A stretch of 64,000 nucleotides of DNA from Chlorobiaceae bacterium (lineage in GTDB: Bacteria; Bacteroidota; Chlorobiia; Chlorobiales; Chlorobiaceae). This document shows positions 41,301 to 47,360 of this stretch, piece after piece. The first letter of the stretch is position 1. Each line of letters starts with the position of its first letter. Both the position numbers and the translations under genes were made by a program. A model generated the notes under the pieces. It did no database searches and had not been told where the DNA came from. It saw nothing but the letters and a program-made list of their open reading frames with translations. The stretch lies in contig JABDHK010000012.1 in NCBI GenBank assembly GCA_012972835.1, positions 1 through 64,000 on the forward strand, read 5' to 3'.

Positions 41301-41940
41301 AACCAAGTATAAAACCTGGTGAGGTCGCAAGCAGAATGCGATCCTTGCCTGATATTTTATGTGCAGCTATATGACCGCGAGCCATATTGACACAGGCATC
41401 ATGCTTGATCATTACTCCTTTCGGAGTGCCGGTAGATCCTGAGGTAAAAAGAATCGCTGCCAGATCAGTTGCATGAGAGTTTATTTCAGATCGGTGAGTG
41501 ATTCCTTGCCACTCTTTGGACAATTCTTCTGGCCGGATAACAACATCTGACTGAACGGCTGAGCAATTACTTTGTACGGCATTAAGCAGTGCTTGGGGCG
41601 GTTCTATTCCATCGAGTACAATTAATTGCCGAATAGAAGCTTGTTCAGCTATATTTCCGAGACGGGCAGGAGGCAGCTCCGCAACCATTGGAACATAGAC
41701 AGCTCCAGCTTTGAGTATTCCGAGAAAGGCAGCGGGTAATCCGGCAGATCGCTCAGTCAGAACACCGACTGCTTCCTGTGATTCAATACCCCGGCTCAGC
41801 AGTTCCATTGCAACTCTTTCAGCAGCAGCGTCCAGTTCGGCATACGTGACCAAACCGTTATCACTAATAAGCGCAGGGGAGTCAGGTTGCTTAAGTGCTA
41901 AATCCCTGAAATATTCATCTATGTTGTGGGAATAATGCAT
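29359..41940 (-). CDS. Tetramodular NRPS with terminal reductase, A-T-(C-A-T)x3-R
   Basis: A 4193-residue assembly line without a start C domain. Landmarks: A1 FTSGSTGTPKG about 165; carrier VGGTSL about 541; C1 HHSVVDG about 728; A2 YTSGTTGKPKG about 1217; carrier LGGNSL about 1595; C2 HHAVGDG about 1782; A3 YTSGSSGKPKG about 2270; carrier LGGHSL about 2650; C3 HHAVSDG about 2830; A4 YTSGSTGLPKG about 3327; carrier IGGDSL about 3713; reductase with LLTGATGYLG about 3818, HFVSTMSVFG and YYIRTK (YxxxK). The reductase should release the chain as an aldehyde or alcohol. By-eye codes against GrsA: A1 ILRMIAVGAK (the amino-binding Asp is missing), A2 DAWFLGFIVK (Leu-like), A3 DVSDIGAITK and A4 DLSTMVGAAK (unassigned). 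All three C domains begin with an FW-A-E motif in place of the usual LSxxQxRLWFL. It lies 6 bases after the radical SAM gene. Confidence 0.93.
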   Translation of the reverse strand: MHYSHNIDEYFRDLALKQPDSPALISDNGLVTYAELDAAAERVAMELLSRGIESQEAVGVLTERSAGLPAAFLGILKAGAVYVPMVAELPPARLGNIAEQASIRQLIVLDGIEPPQALLNAVQSNCSAVQSDVVIRPEELSKEWQGITHRSEINSHATDLAAILFTSGSTGTPKGVMIKHDACVNMARGHIAAHKISGKDRILLATSPGFILGFRELCLPLISGAAYVPVSRSIIDNPEHLLEYMGRHLVSIAMFTPSYLHLLKRTVPNGLRCIITAGERPNIDDAKYYAQFVDYWNVHGATEVCGAICMHRVDPEEEGLIPSGRPFANNAVHLLDNFGNEVPKGEVGELYVTGIGISPGYLKQPQLSAEFFVETPFGRAFRSHDLARWNKNSELEALGRADNVVKISGQSVSLGEIELALRQNPIVRQAAALFLQGRLVACVECADTNQAEEIDWREFLRKTLPSYMIPAQVALLQKIPINSAGKVDQKALLDIADSLYRKEFELAGGMPPQGEVEILIAGIWEELLDVRPIMRESNFFAVGGTSLMAIAVSQRLRMTGYKVTVQMVLSSLTVESLAAHIVMLQDQSSGINDDTPAENIATSDQEDFWIASEIGISAAASHIVRILRVHGRVPQPGVWQTAWSHMIERHAALRSAFYMDEKRELRWRTTPFNELHGHASLLQDQCSSIEVAREIVKHWANERFLLTTPPLVRAGLITLEHDNETLFWFVIHHSVVDGTSARLIQEDLLDLLADRPIPAAQNGIAMASHAEQRYFASDRFAGDREFWGNKLESLIRRGTRAFDEYVRESHRQRASLPSGRGAKPLAEQLDAVTVKRLGRLAKKNGAGMHALLLSLLAVEIRRRSGEGDIMVGSGISIRPAGGENAIGHFVNVLPVILMQKGNIPLSTLIQSTQSSLTEAVEHGTYPAALLYREFRHKYPDLRSRSRASLFDIALTAIPPRICIDNVAGITLEPLTLAGELEHPAAGLDLSFSHEPCPESGGGVNLLLTWNPDVCSRKSAEGWLSSFAAWARWLAEKPERIEEPIPALLPQEKALLEQWEQGEEIARPKRRCFEIFQAVAEKHPERPAIVSRERNKTFKEIDERSNGIAHRLIEEGVERGSRVAVLASGPTDILATVLGIWKAGATYLPLPGEYPATRLSIMVKDAGAEFLVVLDGLAIPQLLCDSVAPVIRPEECKASSKRPHIDGSPDDIAYIIYTSGTTGKPKGVPVTHRAYINAVLGVAERVGLQPEDRMSLVSSIGFDASLWELGHGLLNGIALVPVSPALREDPWLLKRYYREAGVTVAFHAPSYLRVSEELPFEGLRILLTGGEAPNHNDVRHHADRSEFWNFYGPTEATIVVAGGRVMSDHHPEIPITVGRPLPNLRISIKRSNGSQVPPGVEGELWLGGMGISHGYVNRHELNAGCFVSTPDGLFYRSGDYGRWTADGQIEISGRIDHQIKLNGQRVELGEIEQTLCKHPAILNASVVAEELDSGVKVLLAFIQPKINESPAEASIKAFLAERLSVHMIPASIISLTTFPLTLAGKVDRDALLALAKQQDNRVDREIPQGPLEQHIAAIWSDVLGQPVTRHDNFFALGGNSLLAVTLAHRITESLGRKVSARALFAAPVFSAFVEQIESLPALEEQEILTITDLASEGEKEFWTAESAGLDTRTFTIPVCYLVNGEITQDRLQNAWSTLVARHEGLRTFFEDDGSGQLKRRVAKEIDDTLEFAAVESSAAALAHIRQGQLNALPMHVAPLWRAGLVEACDEHKRYFWLALHHAVGDGQSTGTLFDELTIVLASGDLPVPCKSGTVFAYREQAYFASLHANNDLKYWKSALQEIPVTAFEEWPLDMPRSSTNPPGCHRLELLLDSQTTEGLKTLARTHKTTLHALILSLLALEVRRRTRRTDVVIGTTASLRESASDANIVGYGVNMLPLHLKTGAGQCFGDLLQATQHTLAEALQHARLPFSHIYRAYWNDHPEIRNPQRYPLFDIAVTENPGTRRNSASCRFTRAINATKSPQYVHTDISPGQDMVLIHENQEGGELILQWHVNAALYSEESARIWLDALSGWARWLAADPLRSAQPLPQLLPEEETLLFDWGDGETVERPHLRFHELFERVVDRPGQADRPAVITRNSSLSYRYLEEEANLIAHALLYQGVKREIVVGVLTGRSPHLPAAVLGIWKAGGTYLPLASELPQERLIFMVQDAAVSHLIVLDALAVPEQLADKLPNALRPEELSEPFRQQHSTRVITAGSPDDTAYIIYTSGSSGKPKGTLISHRSFVNMTLGAAEISGLTHVDRCLMFASPSFDVSLSDFGVPFACGAAICHVTNEIIESPNRLLDFVREASITLADITPTYLALFEGTQLPPSLRTLITGGEAPVYGDVQRYASKLHYFNAYGPTENTITSTMALLDADNHDFISAGKPLPNTSLHICDRHGELLPPGVTGEILLGGMGISQEYLNQPELTHSSFITTPSGYRYYKSGDLGRWHRNGIVEIIGRIDSQVKMNGIRIEPGEIEHALSTHPALSQAVVLLHAKHEGAKSLWAFVRLKTGAQMPDIADWQKHLRERVPSSMIPSGVIPVESIPLTVSGKVDRSALLALLEKHSLPSGLTPPQNELECCIAEIWATILGKSPIHREDNFFALGGHSLRAIAVAHQLEKALECEIPARELFAEPTLAGFAERVRMAQPTEAGITLTTDLCTLGQREFWTAEQAGVDTSGFNLSLKLIVQGNTTLSVNPWQAIWNKLIKRHDALRTSFHEDESGILRRFISKKLDKSLEFQFVTSYDEAHQIISSRQSAPLVMSTPGLWRAGLMEVEGCLPIFWLVMHHAVSDGLSLGILINELSALIKGKILPPLAIGFDYSAAREVAYLKGREALRDATYWKGVIAELLIRAPEALGEWPLDKPRAKTRSATSCPGSHCFRTRLDRSTVDALRTIAQRNKATLHALMLTLLGVEVRRRTGRSGFLLGTAASNRQSAAEAQTIGYFINMLPLACHGAESHSFERSVETMQQNLAEALQHSRYPFARIYGDFRQEHTHATNPGRYPLFDIAATENPAVEITSESDLIFTGIALPESGEISYELRRNGPAQDLVLVHEGVPDGGLIVTWYANAAIYTEDTANGWFDSLVGWMRFLGGKVYHNEIELPRLLPEEKQLLDRWQQGPLLSWSATSFPELFRRIAKTHSEHPAIVTDAGMQSYKTVNFRTDALANALLKLGVKRGETVGVFTERSASLPETVLAIWKAAACYLPLTADLPAERLAFMARDAELRIIIVLDTLPLPPELSGGNFITLRPENILCGTVETPEINLTSRPDDRAYILYTSGSTGLPKGVVLLHEGLLNLALGEAEIFGMTCEDRLLQLSSPSFDLWISDLVITWSTGAALVPIRREEMNDISGMHSLLKRLGVTIATMSPSYLRLFEHSDFPGLRIMMTVGEQPIPEDALFYATRLEYFNGYGPTENTAASALGRIHPDTEQITVGRPLSNIAIYIVDECGNILPPGVIGELWLAGAGLAAGYLNRPDLTAASFVDFAGERCYRTGDLGRWLRSGELQILGRRDTQVKLRGQRVELGEIEHRLMSCPGVKQAVAIVEALPDHTQVLRSFVTMDSQTATPTQTEWASYLSEALPSYMIPASVVRIAALPLNAAGKVDRQLLLNGVETSNGSATSGTTPNNGYSQQTAPQNTAEKRVAELWQQQLHQKMVAREHNFFEIGGDSLKAIAVISQLRREYQCHVNNLYEHPVLSDFALCCRPRPDHLRSIIGALSAKYAHDLELQAAIESEREEALRPQRILYKARICSDLEHELVSRNSYRHVLLTGATGYLGSYLLRELLADQTINVTALVRSTDNQSAHARVGKVLACYFGGETGSQLRDNPRLKVVAGDLRHPELLLSHHDYDQLSDSVDAIYHCAANVNHIGLFHDFLADNVDATRHLVTLAARRKPTPSDLHFVSTMSVFGNSASDSFRLYTEYDFAPETPDDNYYIRTKQEAERLVIASRGELANACIHRVGNIAFATDSTRLQQNIRDNAFFRQLVAFLRLGVIPAELNASLSHVDVVARSLMALADTKTLTNEIHHIESSRQDRLADIILVVEGMEKIVHSCDIGEFLQRLQLAIDEPEMESALAETVENYSLQSDSPLLGKTDKVVVASDRTQLLLEKLGITWPAIPVEGVQALMNEVKKGITANEQGPLKGL

Positions 41941-41946
41941 GCCTTT

Positions 41947-43257
41947 TTAGACTGTGCCTTTGTTATCAGGGAATAAAGCACTCTGGTAACCCAGGCAGCG
42001 GTACCCGTTTGCAGCTGAAGCCCGATCGATGGTACGAACCCATTCAGCCTTTGCACCCAGTTCATGTTTTACCCAGTTGCATAGACTGATGGTTATGCCA
42101 TGCTCTTCAGATGCTGACTGAATTTTTTTGAGATACTCAACACACACACTACGTTCTGGGGCCAGTCGTGAGCGCTGCTTTATGTGGTTTTGATTGTCTT
42201 CCGCCAGATATGGCTGGAAAAACTCACCGATGAGGTGTGGGTCGAAATGATTGATATACTGTGCCAGAATAACCAGATTTCTTATTTCGGTTGTAAGAAA
42301 TTCAGGTTTGATGTTTCGGACGCCAGCCACCGCCAGAAGCGAAAAGTAGTTGTGGATGTTCTCATCAGTCAGGTAAGGAAGCATAAGTGGCTGGCACAGG
42401 ACTGACTCGGCATAGAGACCGATTTTCCGGCACTGAACAAGCAGATCAAGCCGTTCTTCAATGGATGCGGCATTTGGTTCAAGCACATCACGAAGATAGT
42501 GAGGCATAATGCCAATACTGCCGTTCAGTTGAATTCTTGATGCTATGAGAGCCATAAGAGAGAAAAGGGAATCGCCCTTATGCTGGACTTGCAGGTGTTT
42601 GGTACCAGCCTTTGTTGCAATAAAAATACGCACTGCTGAGTCGGGGTATCGGTCAAAGTGGCGTACAAAGGTTCGTATTATGTCGTGCGCTATACCATTG
42701 AAAAGGTGCGGTTCAGAGAATGCCTCGGTTTTGGGCGAAAAATAGTAAAAAATCGGATTGTTACGATTGCGCTCCAGAGAATTAGCCAGTCGCTCAGTGT
42801 AGTTTGTATAGACGGTAATTGGCCTGACGTGATTACCATCGGTTACCAGGCAGTACTGACATGCAACAGCGCATGAACCTGCCGACGGTGATACCTCAAG
42901 GACATTGGTCGGGCAGAGGCCCGTATAATTGTGTATTTCAAGCTCCTCAAGAACATCGGTCAAACCTTCAACATAATGGTTGCCAGCCGTTAGATTTTTA
43001 TTGTTGTACAGTTTGGAAAACCATGCCGATCCAAGCAAAAGCTCGGAGGCCACTTGCTGGCTTATTGGATAATCTACACCTGATTGTTTTAGAAGGTTTA
43101 CATCAATCTTTATCTGGACAAACTCTTCTACATCGTAGCAAGCAGGTTTGGTGGTGATATAAGGAAACGGAACCCCGGAAGGAGTCTCACCCTTTTTGGG
43201 TTTAAAATCGGTATCAGCCAAACGGCGTCTGTGATGAGGCATAACTTTTAATTTCAA
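41947..43257 (-). CDS. Radical SAM protein, first gene of the NRPS operon
   Basis: A 436-residue protein with a CxxxCxxC cluster motif at Cys129, Cys133 and Cys136 (SCAVACQYC), which holds the 4Fe-4S cluster that cleaves S-adenosylmethionine. The motif sits after a roughly 120-residue N-terminal region. A barrel-like region follows (IFYYFSPKTEAFSEP, RIFIATKAGTKHLQ). The layout is loosely like spore photoproduct lyase-type radical SAM proteins, but I would not assign that function. No SPASM or B12 domain is evident. The stop is only 6 bases before the NRPS start, so the two are co-transcribed and a tailoring role on the peptide, or on a precursor acid, is a fair inference. The Met start follows AAATTAAAAGTT, without a strong ribosome site. 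Confidence 0.8.
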   Translation of the reverse strand: MKLKVMPHHRRRLADTDFKPKKGETPSGVPFPYITTKPACYDVEEFVQIKIDVNLLKQSGVDYPISQQVASELLLGSAWFSKLYNNKNLTAGNHYVEGLTDVLEELEIHNYTGLCPTNVLEVSPSAGSCAVACQYCLVTDGNHVRPITVYTNYTERLANSLERNRNNPIFYYFSPKTEAFSEPHLFNGIAHDIIRTFVRHFDRYPDSAVRIFIATKAGTKHLQVQHKGDSLFSLMALIASRIQLNGSIGIMPHYLRDVLEPNAASIEERLDLLVQCRKIGLYAESVLCQPLMLPYLTDENIHNYFSLLAVAGVRNIKPEFLTTEIRNLVILAQYINHFDPHLIGEFFQPYLAEDNQNHIKQRSRLAPERSVCVEYLKKIQSASEEHGITISLCNWVKHELGAKAEWVRTIDRASAANGYRCLGYQSALFPDNKGTV

Positions 43258-43643
43258 TTACTCATTTGCAGAGTGTTACATAATGCTTGTGGTCTGGGAT
43301 TGTTATGTTACGCACACATCCCATGAATGGTTGGCAATCAAGTATTGTGCTCTATTGAAGTAAACTGATTTTATATCTATAGTATATACTAAGGATAAGA
43401 ACAATTTAGCAGTTTAAAAAATAGAAAGAAGTTGGTGAAGGTGACAATGAGTGGAAATTTATTTACTATAAATAATACTATTATTATCAGTTAAATGTTA
43501 TTTAATGGGCATAAAAAAACTGTTGCCCAAGCTCTTGACCTTGATGAAATAAGTATTGAATTGGTATTTTTCGTCCTATTTATATATATTACATTTGTTT
43601 ACAAATAGTATGCAGCTGTAATGAAATGTGAGGAATGCTTGTA
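43258..43643. promoter_or_regulatory. Divergent promoter region between the NRPS operon and the SPFH gene
   Basis: A 385-base AT-rich gap without a gene. It should hold the promoter of the minus-strand radical SAM/NRPS operon and that of the plus-strand SPFH gene. A weak inverted pair, GGGCA and TGCCC around 43507-43530, could form a small hairpin. GTGAGG at 43628-43633 is the ribosome site for the SPFH gene. I could not define -35/-10 elements reliably. Confidence 0.35.
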
Positions 43644-44510
43644 ATGAAATCACTTCGTGCATGGCTTGCCAGTTTCAGTTCCTATAGCAGATCTTTTTTA
43701 AGACAACATCTCCTGCCACTGATCTCAACAGGTTTGGTGCTGTGTCTTGTTTTTGTATTCTTTTTTAATCGAATTGTCATCTCTATCCACTCTGGCGAGA
43801 AAGGGGTCTTGTGGAGATGGTTAGGGGCGGGTACTGTTATTGATACGGTTTATCCTGAGGGTGTACACGTGATTTTGCCCTTTAACAAGATGTACATCTA
43901 TAACACCCGAAAGCAACAGTTTCATGATTCGATTGACGTTTTGACCCTGGATGGCCTTACTGTAAAGGTAACCTACACGATTCGTTACTATCTTGAACCA
44001 TCCACACTCCCTTTGCTCCATCAGATCGTAGGGCCGGACTATGTCAACGTGGCAATCCGTCCTGATATACGATCTGTTATCCGGACTCTGTTCGGGCAGT
44101 ACAAACCGGAGGAGATTTACACTTCACAAAAGGCCATACAACTGCTCGTCAGTGAGCAATCAAAGATTCATCTTGCTGCCCGTTTTGTGAAGGTTGATGA
44201 TGTGCCCATTGAATCAATCACCCTTCCTTCCAAGATTTCACGTGCTATTGAAGATAAAATGGTTCAGCAGCAACGAGAAGGCGAGTATGTCTTCCGGCTC
44301 TCTATTGCTAAAAAAGAATCTGAACGCTTACAGGTTGAATCCGAGGGTATTCGTATATATAACGATACCGTAAACAAAAGTTTAACTCCTTCGGTTCTCA
44401 AGTGGGAAGGTATACGGGCAACACAGGAATTGTCAAAATCACCAAATTCCAAGGTTGTTGTGATAGGTTCAGGCCAATCAGGCCTGCCGATTATTTTAGG
44501 CAAGGATTAA
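43644..44510 (+). CDS. SPFH/Band 7 membrane protein (prohibitin-like)
   Basis: A membrane-anchored SPFH-domain protein. It has one hydrophobic anchor (about residues 27-42 from ATG 43644) and then the SPFH domain, starting SIHSGEKGVLWRWLGAGTV and running through the PEGVHVILPFNKMYIYN region typical of prohibitin-like proteins. The C-terminal part is helical and charged (AIEDKMVQQQREGEYVFRL). Such proteins form membrane scaffolds. ATG 43644 is preferred because GTGAGG lies 10 bases upstream; ATG 43635 is too close. The binding-protein gene follows after 3 bases, so the two are one operon. There is no NfeD partner here. Confidence 0.82.
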   Translation: MKSLRAWLASFSSYSRSFLRQHLLPLISTGLVLCLVFVFFFNRIVISIHSGEKGVLWRWLGAGTVIDTVYPEGVHVILPFNKMYIYNTRKQQFHDSIDVLTLDGLTVKVTYTIRYYLEPSTLPLLHQIVGPDYVNVAIRPDIRSVIRTLFGQYKPEEIYTSQKAIQLLVSEQSKIHLAARFVKVDDVPIESITLPSKISRAIEDKMVQQQREGEYVFRLSIAKKESERLQVESEGIRIYNDTVNKSLTPSVLKWEGIRATQELSKSPNSKVVVIGSGQSGLPIILGKD

Positions 44511-44513
44511 GCG

Positions 44514-45686
44514 ATGAAGAGGCTGCTGTTTACCCTGCTTGCAATCGGATTGATCGCACTTGCATTGTGGCCGCAGTTTCTCTCTTATGAACAGAAAGGA
44601 GTAGGTCGGTTCAAAGTATTGAGCCAACCATCAAAAGAGGTTGTTGTGGGTGTTTGCTGGCCATTTGCCATAAATCAGGATGGCATGCATGATGGTATCC
44701 TGCTTGCCCTGGATGAAATCAACTCCCGAAAGCTCGCAGGGGGATATACTCTTCGTCTGGTTATTCGGGATGATGGTTTTGATCCCGTAAAGCAGAAAAA
44801 TATAGCCATCGAGTTTGCCAACAGACCAGAGATGAGTGCTGTGATCGGGTACTATGATGACGGGCCGGCCATCCAGGCATCGGCACTCTTTGAGTCAAGC
44901 CGCTTACTGCATCTTATGATTGGTGCAAACAGCACAGATATGACATCGCACGGATTCCAGTATATCAATCGCACCATACTCTCCAGTGATCGGATTGCAT
45001 GGCGTCTTGCCCGGCTTACGAAAGAACGTGGCTATCGCAACGTTATTGTGATATGGGAAGAAGATGCTTTCGGTGAGGATATGGCCTATCAATATCAAGC
45101 CGGCCTTGATCAATTAAATATCAATGTAGCCTATCAATCCTCTTATTCCCGTAAAAACGTTGATTTCAGGTTACTGGTCAATGATCTGAAAATGACTAAT
45201 GCTGATTTGATTTTTTTTAGCGGAATCGAGCCCGCGGCAGGGGATTTTTTACGCACGGCTCGTAAAGTAGGGTTAAATATTCCCTTTGTGGGTTTTTTCG
45301 CCGATACACCCGAAATGCGCACTCATGCTGGTTCAGCCTATGAGGGTGCCATGTTTGTGGATTTTTACAATCCCCAATCCCCGACTCCCGAAAACCAGTT
45401 ATTTGTGAGCAGGTATTTTGCGCGATATGGCAAGTTCCCTGATACCTGGGCGGCCCAAGGCTACGATGCATTATATATCCTTGCCAGGGCAATCAAGTTC
45501 ACTGGATCACGTAACCCCCTCGATTTGTCCTATGCCATTCGCTCTTCGGAAGTATGGGAGGGTGCCAATGGCAGGTATAAGTTCGACAGCACCGGCAATC
45601 TTGAAGACAAGCCCCTTGTTATCTATAAGATTCAGAATCAGGTACCTGTATTGATGCAAAGGGATTTACCCCAACACCTGAAATAG
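44514..45686 (+). CDS. Periplasmic binding protein, LivK/amide type
   Basis: A 390-residue type 1 periplasmic-binding-fold protein. The N-terminus is a signal or anchor (MKRLLFTLLAIGLIALALW). The mature part has the two-lobe pattern of branched-chain amino acid and amide receptors: VVVGVCWPFAINQDGMHDGI, ALDEINSRKLAGG, VIGYYDDGPAIQ, RNVIVIWEEDAFGEDMA, and a late AAQGYDALYILARAI. No permease or ATPase genes adjoin it; a livF-type ATPase lies at the far end of the window, too distant to link. Co-transcription with an SPFH protein is unusual and may mean a sensing rather than a transport role. Confidence 0.78.
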   Translation: MKRLLFTLLAIGLIALALWPQFLSYEQKGVGRFKVLSQPSKEVVVGVCWPFAINQDGMHDGILLALDEINSRKLAGGYTLRLVIRDDGFDPVKQKNIAIEFANRPEMSAVIGYYDDGPAIQASALFESSRLLHLMIGANSTDMTSHGFQYINRTILSSDRIAWRLARLTKERGYRNVIVIWEEDAFGEDMAYQYQAGLDQLNINVAYQSSYSRKNVDFRLLVNDLKMTNADLIFFSGIEPAAGDFLRTARKVGLNIPFVGFFADTPEMRTHAGSAYEGAMFVDFYNPQSPTPENQLFVSRYFARYGKFPDTWAAQGYDALYILARAIKFTGSRNPLDLSYAIRSSEVWEGANGRYKFDSTGNLEDKPLVIYKIQNQVPVLMQRDLPQHLK

Positions 45687-45809
45687 GGATACCCTGATAA
45701 AACAGATTTTATATATAACATTTCTTTAGATATTGAATATTTTATATCTTTAACCTATGAGTAATAAGTGAAATCAACTTTACATAACAATTAAGGAAGG
45801 GGATTACTT

Positions 45810-46343
45810 ATGAAAGACAATGCAGTTGAAGCTACGGCTGAGGTGGTATCTGAAAGTGTAAACGATACACTTGATCGCGACAAGCGTCTCTATAAGCATG
45901 CAAAAAATCATATTCTGACATCAATGGGTATAGGACTTGTTCCGTTGCCATTAGTTGATTTAGTTGCACTGATAGGAGTGCAGCTTGATATGATCAGGAC
46001 TATTGCCAAAGAGTATGATATTCCATTTCGAAGAGATGTTGGGAAATCTGTGATAACAACCCTGCTTGGCGGGTTTATCCCTGTAGCATTGGGCGGCACC
46101 CTGGCCAGTCTGATTAAATGTATTCCTTTGATTGGTCAGACAACAGGTGCGGTAACCATGCCGGTTATCTCAGGCGCTTCCACCTATGCGATTTACAAGG
46201 TATTTATACAGCACTTTGAGTCAGGTGGAACATTTCTTGATCTCGACCCAAACAAAGTCAAGGACTATTTTGCCGAGCAATTTACGAAAGGAAAGAGAGT
46301 TGCTGCTGATTTGAAGAAAGAGGAGAGTGTAACCCCAAGCTGA
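45810..46343 (+). CDS. DUF697-like small membrane protein
   Basis: A 177-residue protein that resembles the DUF697 family, seen as a C-terminal domain of some GTPases and as stand-alone proteins. The segment HILTSMGIGLVPLPLVDLVA, followed by LDMIRTIAKEYDIPF and a Gly-rich hydrophobic stretch (TTLLGGFIPVALGGTLASL), is characteristic. The C-terminal part is soluble and charged. AAGGAAGGGG gives a good ribosome site before ATG 45810. An upstream gap of about 120 bases suggests its own promoter, and a strong hairpin follows at 46377. Function is unknown. Confidence 0.72.
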   Translation: MKDNAVEATAEVVSESVNDTLDRDKRLYKHAKNHILTSMGIGLVPLPLVDLVALIGVQLDMIRTIAKEYDIPFRRDVGKSVITTLLGGFIPVALGGTLASLIKCIPLIGQTTGAVTMPVISGASTYAIYKVFIQHFESGGTFLDLDPNKVKDYFAEQFTKGKRVAADLKKEESVTPS

Positions 46344-46376
46344 ATAGTGCGGGGTGTTGCATACTCTTCGGAAAGT

Positions 46377-46410
46377 GGCACTATAAGAGCGAAGTCGTTC
46401 TTATAGTGCC
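46377..46410. terminator. 12-bp perfect inverted repeat, likely terminator hairpin
   Basis: Arms at 46377-46388 and 46399-46410 are perfect complements (GGCACTATAAGA and its reverse complement) around a 10-base loop. It lies 33 bases after the DUF697 stop. The following TTATCAGC is a poor T-run, so it may act as a weak terminator or as an RNA-stabilising end. Confidence 0.6.
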
Positions 46411-46457
46411 TTATCAGCATTGATCTATCAGTGAATTCAATTCCAAGAGGAAAGATC

Positions 46458-46676
46458 ATGATTCTTCAACTGTTATACATTGCTCTCTGTTTTGTCATTG
46501 CTTTTATTGGTTCAAACAGAAAGTTTGGGTTCTGGGGCTATTTTTTCTGCAGTCTTTTTTTAACTCCTTTCATAGGAGCCCTTGTTCTCATTGCTTCTGA
46601 TCCTCGACCGAAGCCACCGAAGAAATGCCCCAGGTGTTCATATATACTTTCTGATTCAACCACACATCCCGATTAA
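46458..46676 (+). CDS. Small membrane protein with CPRC motif
   Basis: A 72-residue protein from ATG 46458, which follows AAGAGGAAAG at a good distance; an in-frame ATG at 46431 has no such site. Two hydrophobic segments (LLYIALCFVIAFIG and FFCSLFLTPFIGALVLI) flank a short loop, and the tail carries a CPRC half zinc-ribbon motif after a Pro/Lys stretch. Similar small proteins occur widely and are uncharacterised. It lies 24 bases before the phosphopantetheinyl transferase gene and may share its transcript. Confidence 0.6.
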   Translation: MILQLLYIALCFVIAFIGSNRKFGFWGYFFCSLFLTPFIGALVLIASDPRPKPPKKCPRCSYILSDSTTHPD

Positions 46677-46700
46677 CTCAGTGGCAAGTTTATTTCTGCA

Positions 46701-47360
46701 ATGAGCGCGCAAATATATTTTGCCCGTTATGGATCAACTCTCTCTGACAGACTTTTTGACCATTATCTTGCACTTATCCCCGCAGGGTTTCGTTCATCAA
46801 TACTCCGATATAAACGTTTAGAGGACCGGGTTGCAACTCTTTTTGGTAAGTTGCTGCTGATGAGGGCGTTACAGGATCATTATACTGATAACGGGGTCGA
46901 TAAATTTTACTCTCTGCAGCTTTCTGACTTTGGCAAGCCTTTTCTTGAAGAGGGGCCGGAATTTAATATCTCACATTCCGAAAATATCGTTGTTCTTGCA
47001 GTAACCAGCAATCAACCCATAGGAATTGATATTGAAAAAATTCGGTCTATTGATATCAGTGATTTTACTAAAGAGCTGCCGGAAGTAGCAGCCCTTATTG
47101 AGCACCATGAAGTGGATCAAGCCAATCATCTTTTTTTTGATTGCTGGACCAAAAAGGAAGCTGTTTTAAAGTGCTCTGGTAAAGGTCTTTTAGTCCCCTT
47201 GAAACAGGTTATTCTTAACGATGACAATGCTATTTTTGAAAGTAAACAATGGTTTATCAAAAAACTGTTGATCGATGAAAGTTATTGTTGCCATGTCGCC
47301 ACACACAAACCTCTGAAACAGTGTACCGTTGAGTGTGTGGAGTTGATGAATGGCTTTTAA
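46701..47360 (+). CDS. Sfp-type 4'-phosphopantetheinyl transferase
   Basis: A 219-residue enzyme that moves phosphopantetheine from CoA to the Ser of carrier domains, making NRPS and PKS lines active. Family motifs are intact: FNISHSE (residues 88-94), GIDIEKIR with metal-binding Asp110 and Glu112, and CWTKKEAVLKCSGKGL with Glu153. A full-length Sfp-type enzyme next to NRPS genes fits activation of both assembly lines in this window. The 3' end overlaps the next gene by 11 bases, so it heads a translationally coupled operon with the sensor-like and MFS genes. Confidence 0.9.
   Translation: MSAQIYFARYGSTLSDRLFDHYLALIPAGFRSSILRYKRLEDRVATLFGKLLLMRALQDHYTDNGVDKFYSLQLSDFGKPFLEEGPEFNISHSENIVVLAVTSNQPIGIDIEKIRSIDISDFTKELPEVAALIEHHEVDQANHLFFDCWTKKEAVLKCSGKGLLVPLKQVILNDDNAIFESKQWFIKKLLIDESYCCHVATHKPLKQCTVECVELMNGF

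Noticed and set aside
41947-43257. Calling the radical SAM protein a spore photoproduct lyase
   Set aside because: Only the general layout is similar. The Cys motif surroundings differ and the context is an NRPS operon, so a specific enzyme name is not justified.
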